Shown: positions 55,142 through 64,000 of the stretch, piece after piece | Layout of the letters: every line of letters begins with the position of its first letter | Numbering within the stretch: the stretch's first letter is position 1 | NCBI RefSeq assembly: GCF_024347615.1 | Contig: NZ_AP025508.1 | Span: 2,728,001 to 2,792,000, forward strand | Source: Vibrio splendidus | GTDB lineage: Bacteria; Pseudomonadota; Gammaproteobacteria; Enterobacterales; Vibrionaceae | DNA length: 64,000 nt | Reading direction: 5' to 3' | Program-made: the position numbers and the translations under genes | Notes under the pieces: model-generated | The model's input: only the letters and a program-made list of their open reading frames with translations | What the model was told of the DNA's origin: nothing | The model's database searches: none

Positions 55142-55221
55142 TTAACCAGTTAACCAGTTAGCCAGTTAGCCAGTTAGCCAGTTAACCAGTTAGCCAGTTA
55201 GCCAGTTAGCCAGTTAGCCAA
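55142..55221. repeat. Ten tandem 8-bp repeats (TTARCCAG)
   Basis: Ten consecutive octamers of TTAGCCAG or TTAACCAG occupy the intergenic region between sodB and the next gene. Such arrays change copy number by slippage. The start codon is 130 bases downstream, so an effect on transcription spacing is possible but not shown. Confidence 0.9.
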
Positions 55222-55348
55222 GAGAGCTTACTTCTCGACCAACTCCTAGCACTCTTCCCCGCCCTGCATAAATTCTCTATTTGCCTGTAATTAAACACTA
55301 AAGTTTGCCGACTCCATGCCGTTAAAGGTGTATCCAATGAGAGGTAGC

Positions 55349-55852
55349 ATGCAAATACATACTTTAGACAAAGCAGGAATCATCAACGAACTGAAGTTCG
55401 GCATCGGGATCAGCCAAGCGGTTGAGCAAGGTCGCCGTGCAGATTTCGCGTTGCTGTTGTCTATGTTTTCTAATGACGTTCGTGATTGCACGCCGATTGA
55501 CACCATTGAAGTCACAGAGACAACTGAAGATCGCCTGCGTAAACACTTCGGCGTTGCAGAACCGCAGCAGCTGCGTTCGAACCAATCTTCGTATGAAATT
55601 TCAGCTCAGCAATCTAATCATTTTCATCAAGCTAGCCTTGCCAGCGCAAAACTCAGCCATTACTTGAAACCGGAAGCGCTTGCCTTCATGCCTGAAGATA
55701 CAGCCGACTTACCCGAAGAGGTTTACCAAAACCTTTCTGGTCATGACCGACGTAAATTGGCAAAAAAACAGGTACCTGATTTGCCACTTGCTACGCTCTA
55801 CAATGAACTATCAACTGCCCAGCGTCAGTACCAAATTCAAGCTCAAGTATAG
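55349..55852 (+). CDS. VC2046-like conserved hypothetical protein
   Basis: The ATG at 55349 (MQIHTLDKAGIINEL) has SD GAGAGG 5-6 bases upstream; an ATG 12 bases earlier would bury the SD. The 167 residues start IINELKFGIGISQAVEQGRRADFALLLSMFS, which I recall from the VC2046/SO_2500 family of uncharacterised gammaproteobacterial proteins. The C-terminal segment (ALAFMPEDTADLPEEVY, then GHDRRKLAKK) is likely flexible. Function unknown. Confidence 0.72.
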   Translation: MQIHTLDKAGIINELKFGIGISQAVEQGRRADFALLLSMFSNDVRDCTPIDTIEVTETTEDRLRKHFGVAEPQQLRSNQSSYEISAQQSNHFHQASLASAKLSHYLKPEALAFMPEDTADLPEEVYQNLSGHDRRKLAKKQVPDLPLATLYNELSTAQRQYQIQAQV

Positions 55853-56131
55853 CGGTCACCTACCTTTCCTCTTTTTCGTTCTCTATCCACTGCTATTCTT
55901 GATTAGTTCGCCGCATTTCAAATCATTCACATGCATGATATGAACCACCAGCCTTGGGTGAACATGAAATACGAGTTGTCGATTACTACTTGAAGTTACT
56001 GCGAAATGTGAGCCGCCACTAAGTTCATAAAAACTTATCAATTGGCACGCCTTAGTTTGAACCTCTTCACACCCATTGTATGAAATTTAACCCATCCTTA
56101 TCCGACATGGACGATTTATTTAGGTGCTGGG

Positions 56132-56815
56132 ATGGAAATAAAAAGCTCAATCATATTGGTGACATCTGCAGGCTCGCAACTCGGAGGGACGATTGCGAAC
56201 CACTTTGTTAACCTTGGAGCCACAGTCATCCTTTGTGATAAAGACACGGAAGCACTTCAAGCGACCTATTTACAATGTGCTCGTTTTTCTGACTCGGTTT
56301 ACCACTACACACTCAAAAGCAATGACAACCAAGCAATTCTCAGCGTGTTTGATTTTATTCAAACCACCTTCAACACTACGCCCGATGTACTGGTCAATAA
56401 TTGGATAAGCTCCCCGATGCCAAGCCTAATTGGCGATCAACCTGTCAGTAGCTTTATCAATGATCTTTCTTCTATGGCTACGACTCTTTTCGCATTTGGG
56501 CAAATCAGTGCCGAGAGATTACGAGAGGAGGATAAAGAAGGCGTTATTGTGAATGTGATCTCTCACGATGACTTCCATGACGTGTCCGGCTTAGAGAGTG
56601 CGAACTCAATGATTACTGGCTTTACCCATAGCTGGGCCAAAGAACTGACTCCATTTGGTATTCGAGTCGGCGGTGTTGTCCCGGCAATCCATAACTCCGA
56701 TGGCAAGCTCAACCGATGCCACTGGGCTCAGCTGCAAGATGAGCTGACCAGAACAACGGAATACATCGTCTCTAATGATTACTTTAGTGGACGAGTGGTC
56801 GCTGCTGAGGTTTAG
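56132..56815 (+). CDS. SDR-fold protein lacking the catalytic Tyr-Lys
   Basis: 227 residues. A Rossmann N-terminus (ILVTSAGSQLGGTIANHFVNLGATVILCDKD) gives a GxxxGG nucleotide-binding loop, and VLVNNWIS replaces the NNAG motif. Where SDR enzymes have Y-x3-K, the sequence reads SGLESANSMITGFTHSWAKEL, with no Tyr or matching Lys. The fold therefore looks kept while the usual catalytic residues are gone. It may bind a nucleotide or act as a regulator. It stands alone between the VC2046-like gene and adhE. Confidence 0.75.
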   Translation: MEIKSSIILVTSAGSQLGGTIANHFVNLGATVILCDKDTEALQATYLQCARFSDSVYHYTLKSNDNQAILSVFDFIQTTFNTTPDVLVNNWISSPMPSLIGDQPVSSFINDLSSMATTLFAFGQISAERLREEDKEGVIVNVISHDDFHDVSGLESANSMITGFTHSWAKELTPFGIRVGGVVPAIHNSDGKLNRCHWAQLQDELTRTTEYIVSNDYFSGRVVAAEV

Positions 56816-56908
56816 TTCTTCCCCGATGCCAAGCACATTTGAGCCATTCATTTCTAATCGAGTGACATTACTCTAGCCTTTCAAGCCGCGTAGATCAGGC
56901 AACAAACA

Positions 56909-56941
56909 TAAAAAAAGCCCCAGTCTCTCGACTAGGGCTTT
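56909..56941 (-). terminator. Terminator of adhE (bidirectional)
   Basis: Stem AAAGCCCCAGTC / GACTAGGGCTTT with an A tract on the left side; also suits the convergent SDR-like gene. Confidence 0.8.
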
Positions 56942-57005
56942 GATCTTTTCCCGATAGATAAGGTTCGTGCTAGCGAAAACTTATCTCAAAACTAATGCTT
57001 ACTTA

Positions 57006-59711
57006 TTACGCGTTAGCTTTTTCTTTTTTAGCTTTTGGCGCTTTCGCGTCAGCTGGCTTTTGGTCAGCTTTCTTAAGAATCACTGTAGTGCCTTCGAAAG
57101 TTTCACCTTCAACGTAAGGAGTACCGAAGTAAGACGTTGTTAGTACTTCTTTTAGCTCAGTGATTAGTGGGTAACGTGGGTTAGCACCTGTACACTGGTC
57201 ATCGAACGCTTCAACAGCTAGCTCGTCTAGTTTAGCGATGAAGTCAGACTCGTTAACACCCGCAGCTTGGATTGATAGTGGGATGTCTAGGTCGTTCTTA
57301 AGCTCTTCTAACCAAGTTAGTAGACGTTCAATCTTCTGAGCAGTACGGTCACCAGCTTGGCTTAGGCCTAGGTGGTCAGCAACTTCAGCGTAACGACGAC
57401 GTGCTTGTGGGCGGTCGTACTGAGAGAATGCAGTTTGCTTAGTTGGGTTATCGTTCGCGTTGTAACGTACAACGTTTGAGATAAGTAGTGCGTTAGCAAG
57501 ACCGTGTGGTAGGTGGAACTCAGCACCAATTTTGTGAGCCATTGAGTGACACACACCTAGGAATGCGTTCGCAAAGGCAATACCAGCAATCGTTGCAGCG
57601 TTGTGTACTTTCTCACGAGCGATTGGGTCTGCTGAACCGTTTTTGTAGCTTGATGGTAGGTATTCTTTAAGCATCTTAAGAGCTTGTAGAGCTTGACCAT
57701 CAGAGTATTCATTCGCAAGAACTGATACGTAAGCTTCAAGAGCGTGAGTTACGGCATCGTAACCACCGAACGCTGTTAGAGACTTAGGCATGTTCATTAC
57801 TAGGTTAGCATCAACAACAGCCATGTTTGGCGTGATTTCGTAATCCGCTAGTGGGTATTTAGCACCCGTCTTGTCGTCAGTAACAACGGCGAAAGGCGTA
57901 ACTTCTGAACCCGTACCTGAAGTTGTAGTGATACATACAAGCTCAGCTTTTTTACCCATTTTAGGGAACTTGTAGATACGTTTACGGATATCCATAAAGC
58001 GCATTGCAAGTTCTTCGAAGTGAGTTTCTGGGTGCTCGTACATAACCCACATGATCTTAGCTGCATCCATTGGAGAACCGCCACCTAGAGCAAGGATTAC
58101 GTCAGGCTGGAAGCTCTTCATTGCTTCAGCGCCTTTCTCAACAACAGACAATGTTGGATCCGCTTCTACATCGAAGAATACTTGAACTTCAATACCTTGC
58201 GATTTCAGGATTTGTACTACGTCATCTGCGTAACCGTTGTTGAATAGGAAACGGTCAGTTACTAGGAATGCGCGTTTCTTACCTTCTAGGTCGCTCATTG
58301 CGATTGGAAGGCTGCCACGACGGAAGTAGATAGACTTAGGTAGTTTGTGCCACAACATATTTTCAGCTCGCTTCGCTACAGTTTTCTTGTTGATAAGGTG
58401 CTTAGGACCTACGTTCTCAGAGATAGAGTTACCACCCCATGAACCACAACCAAGAGTTAGAGAAGGTGCAACGTTGAAGTTGTACAGGTCACCGATACCA
58501 CCGTGAGTAGTAGGGATGTTGATTAGGATACGAGCCGTCTTCATCTTGTCACCGAAGTAACGAATACGATCTGCGTTTACGTCTTGGTTAGTGTAAAGAC
58601 CAGACGTGTGACCGATACCACCGATTTCAACCATCGTTACCGCTTGAGCAACAGCGTCTTCGAAATCGTCTGCGCGGAATAGACCTAGAGTTGGAGACAG
58701 TTTCTCGTGAGCGAATTCGTCATCGTAAGAAACTTTACCAAGACCTTCACCTACAAGAACTTTAGTATCAGCAGGAACTTTAACACCCGCCATTTCAGCG
58801 ATTGCTGGAGCAGGTTGACCTACGATTTTAGCGTTTAGGTTGCCGTCGATAAGAAGAACTTTACGTACTTTATCTGCGTCAGTTTTAGATAAAACGTGAG
58901 CTTTGTGAGAAGCAAAACGCTCTTTAACTTCGTCATATACTTCGCTAACTACGATTGCAGCTTGCTCAGAAGCACATACTACGCCGTTATCGAATGTTTT
59001 AGACATAAGAATAGATGCTACAGCACGTTTGATGTCAGCTGTTTCATCGATAACTACAGGAACGTTACCAGCACCAACACCGATAGCAGGCTTACCAGAA
59101 GAGTATGCTGCTTTAACCATGCCTGGACCACCAGTAGCTAGGATAAGCGCGATACCGTCGTGCTTCATAAGCGCGTTAGAAAGCTCTACAGATGGTTGGT
59201 CGATCCAACCGATGATGTCTTTTGGTGCGCCCGCTTTAACAGCCGCATCTAAAACAAGTTTAGCAGCGTCGTTAGTAGAGTTCTTTGCACGTGGGTGTGG
59301 CGAGAAGATGATGCCGTTACGTGTCTTAAGAGAGATTAGAGATTTGAAGATTGCTGTAGAAGTTGGGTTCGTTGTTGGAACGATACCACAGATGATACCT
59401 ACAGGCTCAGCTATAGTCATTGTGCCTAGGCTGTCATCTTCTTCTAAGATGCCACATGTTTTTTCGTCTTTGTATTTGTTGTAGATAAATTCAGATGCAA
59501 AGTGGTTTTTGATAACCTTATCTTCAACAATTCCCATTCCAGATTCAGCAACTGCTTGTTGTGCAAGTGGGATACGAGCGTGGTTAGCAGCAAGAGAAGC
59601 TGCACGGAAGATTGCGTCTACTTTCTCTTGAGAGAATGTTGCAAATTCTTCTTGTGCTGCTTTAACGCGAGCTACTAGAGCATCAAGTTCCGCTAAGTTA
59701 GTTACAGGCAT
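57006..59711 (-). CDS. adhE: Bifunctional aldehyde-alcohol dehydrogenase
   Basis: 901 residues. The N-terminal aldehyde dehydrogenase domain (1 to about 440) has GGPGMVKAAYSSGKPAIGVG and the catalytic Cys in FDNGVVCASEQA. The C-terminal iron-dependent alcohol dehydrogenase domain has GGGSPMDAAKIMW, TTSGTGSEVTPF and iron ligands in GVCHSMAHKIGAEFHLPHG. It reduces acetyl-CoA to acetaldehyde and ethanol in fermentation and assembles into spirosomes. A Lys/Ala-rich tail (KPADAKAPKAKKEKANA) is extra compared with E. coli. Strong codon bias. Upstream FNR-like site. Confidence 0.97.
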   Translation of the reverse strand: MPVTNLAELDALVARVKAAQEEFATFSQEKVDAIFRAASLAANHARIPLAQQAVAESGMGIVEDKVIKNHFASEFIYNKYKDEKTCGILEEDDSLGTMTIAEPVGIICGIVPTTNPTSTAIFKSLISLKTRNGIIFSPHPRAKNSTNDAAKLVLDAAVKAGAPKDIIGWIDQPSVELSNALMKHDGIALILATGGPGMVKAAYSSGKPAIGVGAGNVPVVIDETADIKRAVASILMSKTFDNGVVCASEQAAIVVSEVYDEVKERFASHKAHVLSKTDADKVRKVLLIDGNLNAKIVGQPAPAIAEMAGVKVPADTKVLVGEGLGKVSYDDEFAHEKLSPTLGLFRADDFEDAVAQAVTMVEIGGIGHTSGLYTNQDVNADRIRYFGDKMKTARILINIPTTHGGIGDLYNFNVAPSLTLGCGSWGGNSISENVGPKHLINKKTVAKRAENMLWHKLPKSIYFRRGSLPIAMSDLEGKKRAFLVTDRFLFNNGYADDVVQILKSQGIEVQVFFDVEADPTLSVVEKGAEAMKSFQPDVILALGGGSPMDAAKIMWVMYEHPETHFEELAMRFMDIRKRIYKFPKMGKKAELVCITTTSGTGSEVTPFAVVTDDKTGAKYPLADYEITPNMAVVDANLVMNMPKSLTAFGGYDAVTHALEAYVSVLANEYSDGQALQALKMLKEYLPSSYKNGSADPIAREKVHNAATIAGIAFANAFLGVCHSMAHKIGAEFHLPHGLANALLISNVVRYNANDNPTKQTAFSQYDRPQARRRYAEVADHLGLSQAGDRTAQKIERLLTWLEELKNDLDIPLSIQAAGVNESDFIAKLDELAVEAFDDQCTGANPRYPLITELKEVLTTSYFGTPYVEGETFEGTTVILKKADQKPADAKAPKAKKEKANA

Positions 59712-60349
59712 GGTGGATCTCCTAAAATAATAAATATTAAAAACTTTTTATTAAATTCGCTGCTTGCTTTTAACCTTAAACATCAGCGTTCTTAGTAAAT
59801 TGCTTTCAGGACTGAGTATATTATTTCACTGTGTGAAAAAAATTGACCCAGATCAGTTACCCAAAAAGAATTAACCAGAAAGTAGTAAGGCAATCGAAAA
59901 AATCAACTTAAGAGCATGATTTACATAGATTAAAATCACACTTTTCGTTAGCGCAAAAAACAAGCAAACAGACAACTTTTTTCTACATAGCGTCATAAAC
60001 TGTAAAAAAGTTTCATTTTTAGTCCGTTAAATTACATGTATACAGCTATATTCGTGCTACTGAGAGTATATCCATACCGTTGCAGCGGCTAGATTCTGAC
60101 ATAATTTTTATTAAATTCGTGCGATGGTTAACAGTTACTCAATAACAAGTTACAAAATGAAACACTAACAACTAGCTTTCAACAAGGCGAATACAAAAGT
60201 GAGATTCAATTAGTTTTTCTAAAAAAAATCCCCTATTTCAGGTTAGTTTTTTTCATTCGTGCAAATTCAGTTTGTCCCTTACATTACGCGCTCTGACTAT
60301 TCACAGATCAACACTTCTACTTTAAGTACGCTAACTGGAGACCGCTCTC
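59712..60349. other. Long divergent regulatory region adhE / ychE
   Basis: About 640 bases without a gene, as at adhE in other gammaproteobacteria where a long leader is used. It holds an FNR-like site (59843-59856) and a 15-bp direct repeat TTTTTATTAAATTCG at 59745-59759 and 60105-60119. Confidence 0.6.
59843..59856. promoter_or_regulatory. Probable FNR site upstream of adhE
   Basis: TTGACCCAGATCAG fits TTGAT-N4-ATCAA with one mismatch in each half. It lies about 130 bases upstream of the adhE start and fits anaerobic control of fermentation. Confidence 0.5.
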
Positions 60350-60988
60350 ATGCAAGGCTTAGAACTCGCAATTTTTATGCAATTCTTCCTTGGGCTTGTT
60401 GCTGCCGTAAACCCTATCGGCATCATGCCTGTTTTTGTTTCTCTTACTGCTCATATGCCGCCAGAAGAGAGGAACAGGACAGCCTTACAAGCAAACATTG
60501 CTGTTGCCGTTATCCTGATTGTGTCGCTTGTTGCGGGGCAAATGCTGCTTGATATGTTTAGCATCTCGCTAGATTCATTTCGTGTTGCAGGTGGTTTGCT
60601 ATTGCTGAGCATCGCATTTTCGATGATGAGCGGTAAGCTCGGTGAAGATAAACAGAACAAACAAGAGAAATCTGAATACATAAGCAAAGAGCAAATCGGA
60701 GTTGTTCCACTGGCTATGCCGCTAATGGCGGGTCCGGGTGCAATCAGCTCGACCATTGTTTATGGGTCTCGCTATCCAGCAGCCATTGATACCGTAGGCA
60801 TCGGCATTAGTATCATCGCGTTTGCAACATGCTCTTGGCTTCTGTTCCGTTCAGCGCCAGTTATCGTTCGCTTTTTAGGTCAAACGGGTATCAACGTGAT
60901 CACTCGTATCATGGGCTTGATTCTTGGCGCATTGGGCATCGAGTTCATCGCCAATGGCCTACGTAATCTGTTCCCAGGTTTGGCATAA
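60350..60988 (+). CDS. ychE: MarC-family membrane protein YchE
   Basis: 212 residues with six membrane helices. Family signatures: AAVNPIGIMPVFVSLT near the N-terminus and PLAMPLMAGPGAISSTIV in the middle. It is divergent from adhE, the same arrangement as ychE-adhE in E. coli. Function is uncharacterised (proposed amino-acid or small-molecule transport). SD TGGAG. Confidence 0.88.
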   Translation: MQGLELAIFMQFFLGLVAAVNPIGIMPVFVSLTAHMPPEERNRTALQANIAVAVILIVSLVAGQMLLDMFSISLDSFRVAGGLLLLSIAFSMMSGKLGEDKQNKQEKSEYISKEQIGVVPLAMPLMAGPGAISSTIVYGSRYPAAIDTVGIGISIIAFATCSWLLFRSAPVIVRFLGQTGINVITRIMGLILGALGIEFIANGLRNLFPGLA

Positions 60989-61137
60989 CGTTTAACGGCA
61001 TTTCGGTTGCTCTATAAAGGGCAACAATATTGAAATATAGATGAGGCGAGTAAAGCAATTGGGCTTTCACTCGCCTCGTTATTATGAAGCTTGTATAATG
61101 ATTGTTAATGCATTTAACAGAAGATGAATCTTTCCTT

Positions 61138-61983
61138 ATGTCACGCAAGCCACTCAAGCATCATTTGTACGTCATTATCTTTGGTACTCACACGCCAGCC
61201 GGACGTGCATTTGATATCTCTCTGATCGTTGCAATCTTGGCTTCGCTGTTGGTTCTGATCTTAGAGTCCATACCTAATGTGATGACCGAATGGTCACAGC
61301 AGCTGCGTTATATCGAATACACCTTTACAGCCCTCTTTACTCTCGAGTATTTGTTGAGACTTTATTGCTCTCCAAAACCTAAATCCTACGCCACCAGCTT
61401 TTACGGTGTCGTTGACCTATTGGCGATTCTTCCAACCTACCTAGCGATCATCTTCCCAGGCGCTTCATTTATGGGTGTAGTGAGACTGCTGCGTGTGATG
61501 CGTATCTTCCGAATCCTAAAACTGGTTCGCTACCTGCAAGATTCCAATATCTTGTTGCGCTCACTGTTGATGGCACGACGAAAGATACTGATCTTTTTCA
61601 GTACAGTGGGTATCTTGGTCGTTATCTTCGGCGCTCTGATCTTTGTTATTGAAGGACCAGAAAATGGCTTCACCAGTATTCCCCACAGTATTTATTGGGC
61701 AATCGTAACCATCACCACGGTTGGCTACGGTGACATGATCCCCCAAACTGCGTTAGGTAAAGCGATCGCTTCACTTACCATGCTGTTGGGTTACTCTATC
61801 CTAGCCGTCCCAACGGGTATCATTACCGCAGAACTCAGTAATGAAATGAACTCACACAAAGAGTTGGTTAAATGCCCGAACTGCAACCGAGCAGGCCATG
61901 ATTCGGATGCCATGTATTGCAAACACTGTGCGAGTGAATTGGCAGACCCAGACAAGCGTGTCGTCACCGACGAAACAGAATAA
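61138..61983 (+). CDS. Voltage-gated potassium channel with zinc-ribbon tail
   Basis: The ATG at 61138 (MSRKPLKHHLY) is preferred because a TATAAT at 61094-61099 would place the transcript start inside the longer frame. The 281 residues have six membrane segments. The S4 voltage sensor has regularly spaced Arg (VRLLRVMRIFRILKLVRYL), and the selectivity filter is TTVGYGD. The C-terminus has two CxxC pairs (CPNCNRAGHDSDAMYCKHC), a zinc ribbon that could regulate gating. Compare KvAP-type bacterial channels. Confidence 0.9.
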   Translation: MSRKPLKHHLYVIIFGTHTPAGRAFDISLIVAILASLLVLILESIPNVMTEWSQQLRYIEYTFTALFTLEYLLRLYCSPKPKSYATSFYGVVDLLAILPTYLAIIFPGASFMGVVRLLRVMRIFRILKLVRYLQDSNILLRSLLMARRKILIFFSTVGILVVIFGALIFVIEGPENGFTSIPHSIYWAIVTITTVGYGDMIPQTALGKAIASLTMLLGYSILAVPTGIITAELSNEMNSHKELVKCPNCNRAGHDSDAMYCKHCASELADPDKRVVTDETE

Positions 61984-61985
61984 AA

Positions 61986-62018
61986 ACAAAAAAGAGCTCC
62001 TAAGAGCTCTTTTTTTTC
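61986..62018 (+). terminator. Terminator of the potassium channel gene
   Basis: Stem AAAGAGCTC / GAGCTCTTT around CTAA, with A and T runs; may serve the convergent pilin gene too. Confidence 0.85.
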
Positions 62019-62039
62019 TTAACTATCTAACTAAAGCAA

Positions 62040-62561
62040 CTAACAGCCGTCTGTGAAAACTTCCACTTGGTAGTCATCATTTGCTTCCATTGCGGCCGTG
62101 TATTTCACATAGCATTGGGTCTTCTCGATAGCGGTATTGAAATCATCACCCACCATATCCTTTAGATACTCAGATCGAGTGATAACCCAAATGTCAGGGG
62201 TTTGCACTGAGCCGTTATTGTGAGCCGCCCAAGTCCACTCTGCGGTTAAATCGTGATAGCCCGACTCGATTGCAAGGAAGTTTTCCATACCTCCCTTTTG
62301 AACCGCAGGATAACCGAACTGTACAGTACCGTAATCTGGAATCGAATAAGAAGCTTGATCTTCCATGCCCTCGACTGCTGCTTTTTCGAATGCTAAATCA
62401 GCAGCTGTGTGAACGGACGCTCCTAACCCTTCAATAACCGAAGCCCTTGCATCATGTTGTATGTTTAAAAACCTAGGTGCTGCAACAACCGCTAAAACAC
62501 CAATAATGACGATAACAACAATCAACTCGATAAGAGTAAAACCTTTAAGGTTTGCTTTCAT
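62040..62561 (-). CDS. Orphan type IV prepilin-like protein
   Basis: 173 residues. Class III signal KANLKGFTLIELIVVIVIIG, with Gly before Phe as the prepilin peptidase site and Glu+5. The helix continues VLAVVAAPRFLNIQHDARAS, as in MSHA-type pilins. Two cysteines near the C-terminus (TQCYVK and TDGC) can form the D-region disulfide. No pilus assembly genes are nearby, so it must use assembly proteins elsewhere (MSHA or type II secretion). Single-gene unit. Confidence 0.85.
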   Translation of the reverse strand: MKANLKGFTLIELIVVIVIIGVLAVVAAPRFLNIQHDARASVIEGLGASVHTAADLAFEKAAVEGMEDQASYSIPDYGTVQFGYPAVQKGGMENFLAIESGYHDLTAEWTWAAHNNGSVQTPDIWVITRSEYLKDMVGDDFNTAIEKTQCYVKYTAAMEANDDYQVEVFTDGC

Positions 62562-62628
62562 TTTCTAGCTCCAACTTTAAGACGCACGAAAGGTAAGGTC
62601 TTAAAGTCAGGCTTCTGTCATCAGAAAC

Positions 62629-62656
62629 AAAAAAAGCGCCCTAAGGCGCTTCTTCG
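62629..62656 (-). terminator. Terminator of asd
   Basis: Stem AAGCGCCTTAG-type: AAGCGCC / GGCGCTT with an A tract on the left (U tract on the minus strand). Confidence 0.8.
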
Positions 62657-62681
62657 TTAATTATTCTCAAAAATGAGGCAG

Positions 62682-63800
62682 TTACGCTTTCTCAGCAAGG
62701 ATAATGCGCAAAGTACGACGTAGTGGTTCTGCAGCACCCCAAAGTAATTGGTCACCGACAGTGAACGCGTTCAGGAAGTCGTTACCCATAGACATCTTAC
62801 GCAGACGACCTACTGGTACAGACATAGTGCCTGTTACTTTCGCTGGTGTTAGCTCCTGTGCCGTGATGTCACGGTCATTAGGAACCACTTTAACCCAATC
62901 ATTGTGCGTCGCGATGATCTCTTCGATCTCGTCCATTGGCACGTCTTGCTTAAGCTTGATTGTTAGTGCTTGAGCATGACAACGCATTGCACCGATTCGT
63001 ACACAAGTACCATCAATCGGGATTGGCTGACCATCTAGGCCAAGAATCTTGTTCGCTTCAACACCTGCTTTCCATTCTTCTTTGCTTTGACCATTTTCAC
63101 GCTTCACATCAATCCAAGGGATTAGTGAGCCCGCAAGCGGAGCACCAAATTGGTCTGTTGGGAATGAAGATGAACGAATGGTATCAGCGACTTTTTTATC
63201 AATATCAAGGATGGAACTTGAAGGGTTTGCTAGTTCTGAACTTACGCTATCGTTGATCACACCCATTTGTGAGATCAGTTCACGCATGTTCTTAGCACCT
63301 GCACCAGAAGCCGCTTGGTAAGTCATGGCACTCATCCACTCGACCATACCTTTCTCGTAAAGGCCACCCAAAGCCATAAGCATTAAGCTCACAGTACAGT
63401 TACCACCAACGAACGTGTTGGTGCCGTTGTGAATGCCTTGCTGGATTTGAGCCAAGTTAACAGGATCAAGAGTGATGATTGAATCAGCGTCCATACGTAA
63501 GGTAGAAGCCGCATCAATCCAGTAACCTTTCCATCCTGCTTGACGCAATGCTGGGTATACTTTTGATGTGTAATCGCCGCCTTGACAGGTAATCACAGCA
63601 TCAAGCTGTTTTAGGCTATCAATATCAAAAGCGTCTTGAAGTAGACCCGCATCTTTACCACCTAGAACAGGGGCAGGAATACCAATCTGAGATGTGCTGT
63701 AATAAACAGGCTCAATCAAGTCGAAGTCTTTCTCTTCAACCATACGTTGCATTAGTACAGAACCAACCATACCGCGCCAACCAACTAGACCTACTCTCAT
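62682..63800 (-). CDS. asd: Aspartate-semialdehyde dehydrogenase
   Basis: 372 residues. Reduces aspartyl phosphate with NADPH to the semialdehyde for lysine/DAP, threonine and methionine synthesis. N-terminal NADP motif [18 protein letters not shown], catalytic Cys in [17 protein letters not shown], and the later His in [14 protein letters not shown]. It is of the E. coli-type long form. About 200 bases of upstream sequence remain in the window, without a recognisable lysine riboswitch. Confidence 0.96.
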   Translation of the reverse strand: MRVGLVGWRGMVGSVLMQRMVEEKDFDLIEPVYYSTSQIGIPAPVLGGKDAGLLQDAFDIDSLKQLDAVITCQGGDYTSKVYPALRQAGWKGYWIDAASTLRMDADSIITLDPVNLAQIQQGIHNGTNTFVGGNCTVSLMLMALGGLYEKGMVEWMSAMTYQAASGAGAKNMRELISQMGVINDSVSSELANPSSSILDIDKKVADTIRSSSFPTDQFGAPLAGSLIPWIDVKRENGQSKEEWKAGVEANKILGLDGQPIPIDGTCVRIGAMRCHAQALTIKLKQDVPMDEIEEIIATHNDWVKVVPNDRDITAQELTPAKVTGTMSVPVGRLRKMSMGNDFLNAFTVGDQLLWGAAEPLRRTLRIILAEKA

Positions 63801-64000
63801 CGCTCACTCTCCATGTATAAATTAAAAATTGCTCTCCCCCATCTATAAGTTTTTCAGAAACAGAACTCAAGCGCTTTTTGTCAAAAAGTGTAACTTTTTC
63901 GTTTCTTTTAAGTGAACGTAATGAATCGTGCAGTTATCTCTGTATCGACATTCAATGTCTGGACCATTGTTAAAACACCCATTATCGTCAAATTCAAACA

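Noticed and set aside
55142..55221. Octamer array as CRISPR or attC
   Set aside because: Units are 8 bp with no spacers and no core motifs; it is a simple tandem repeat.
63801..64000. Lysine riboswitch ahead of asd
   Set aside because: No recognisable riboswitch core or terminator/antiterminator pair in the 200 bases available.

Overview
The window is chromosomal DNA from a Vibrio, probably near the V. splendidus clade. The evidence is the luxO - qrr1 - uvrB - tRNA-Asn - rsxABCDGE - nth - gloA - (motY) - rnt gene order, a MotY sodium-motor protein, integron attC repeats of Vibrio type, and Vibrio-like adhE, asd and sodB. Species is inferred from gene content and order only.

Region 1 (1-3200) is core: the 5' end of luxO, the quorum-sensing sRNA Qrr1 with a sigma-54 promoter and a LuxO-type palindrome, uvrB with a LexA box, and tRNA-Asn(GTT) followed by a degraded tRNA 3' fragment. 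Region 2 (3240-8740) is an accessory virulence block wedged between the tRNA and the rsx operon, all on the minus strand: a leukocidin-like pore-forming toxin with a small exported partner, a secreted sphingomyelinase, and an overlapping pair of membrane regulators resembling ToxR/ToxS or VtrA/VtrC. Region 3 (9568-16944) is the rsxABCDGE electron-transport operon (rsxC has a long tandem-repeat tail) plus nth and its terminator.

Region 4 (about 16989-48455) is a roughly 31 kb composite genomic island between nth and gloA. Its left end is a tightly overlapped operon of three consecutive tyrosine recombinases, two small coiled-coil/HTH proteins and a RecD2-like helicase. A 17-bp sequence two bases before the first recombinase start codon recurs at 38378-38394 (one mismatch), which suggests the left element spans 16989-38394. 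Its cargo is an ISNCY-type IS with 18-bp target duplications, an ex-integron cassette gene (DUF3800-like) with a degenerate attC, a Gabija system (gajA-gajB), a helicase IV-like protein with an embedded nuclease-like segment and C-terminal zinc ribbons, and a KAP-family NTPase with small downstream genes. The right part (38395-48455) holds a small exported protein, an XRE repressor divergent from a wHTH/helicase/small-basic-protein operon with two CTAAG-N5-CTTAG operators, a 1.3-kb non-coding tract full of hairpins, and a detached integron cassette segment without an integrase (DUF4238, two small proteins, an Mrr-like nuclease, an FRG-domain protein). In that segment an IS1111-type element sits inside an attC-like site.

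Region 5 (48600-64000) is core again: gloA, a Fur-box-controlled small protein, motY, rnt, a Na+/H+ antiporter-family protein, a DsbA-family protein, grxD, sodB, a VC2046-like protein, an SDR-like protein lacking the catalytic Tyr/Lys, adhE, ychE, a voltage-gated potassium channel with a zinc-ribbon tail, an orphan type IV prepilin and asd. Functions are assigned by reading motifs and remembered family features; no database search was possible.
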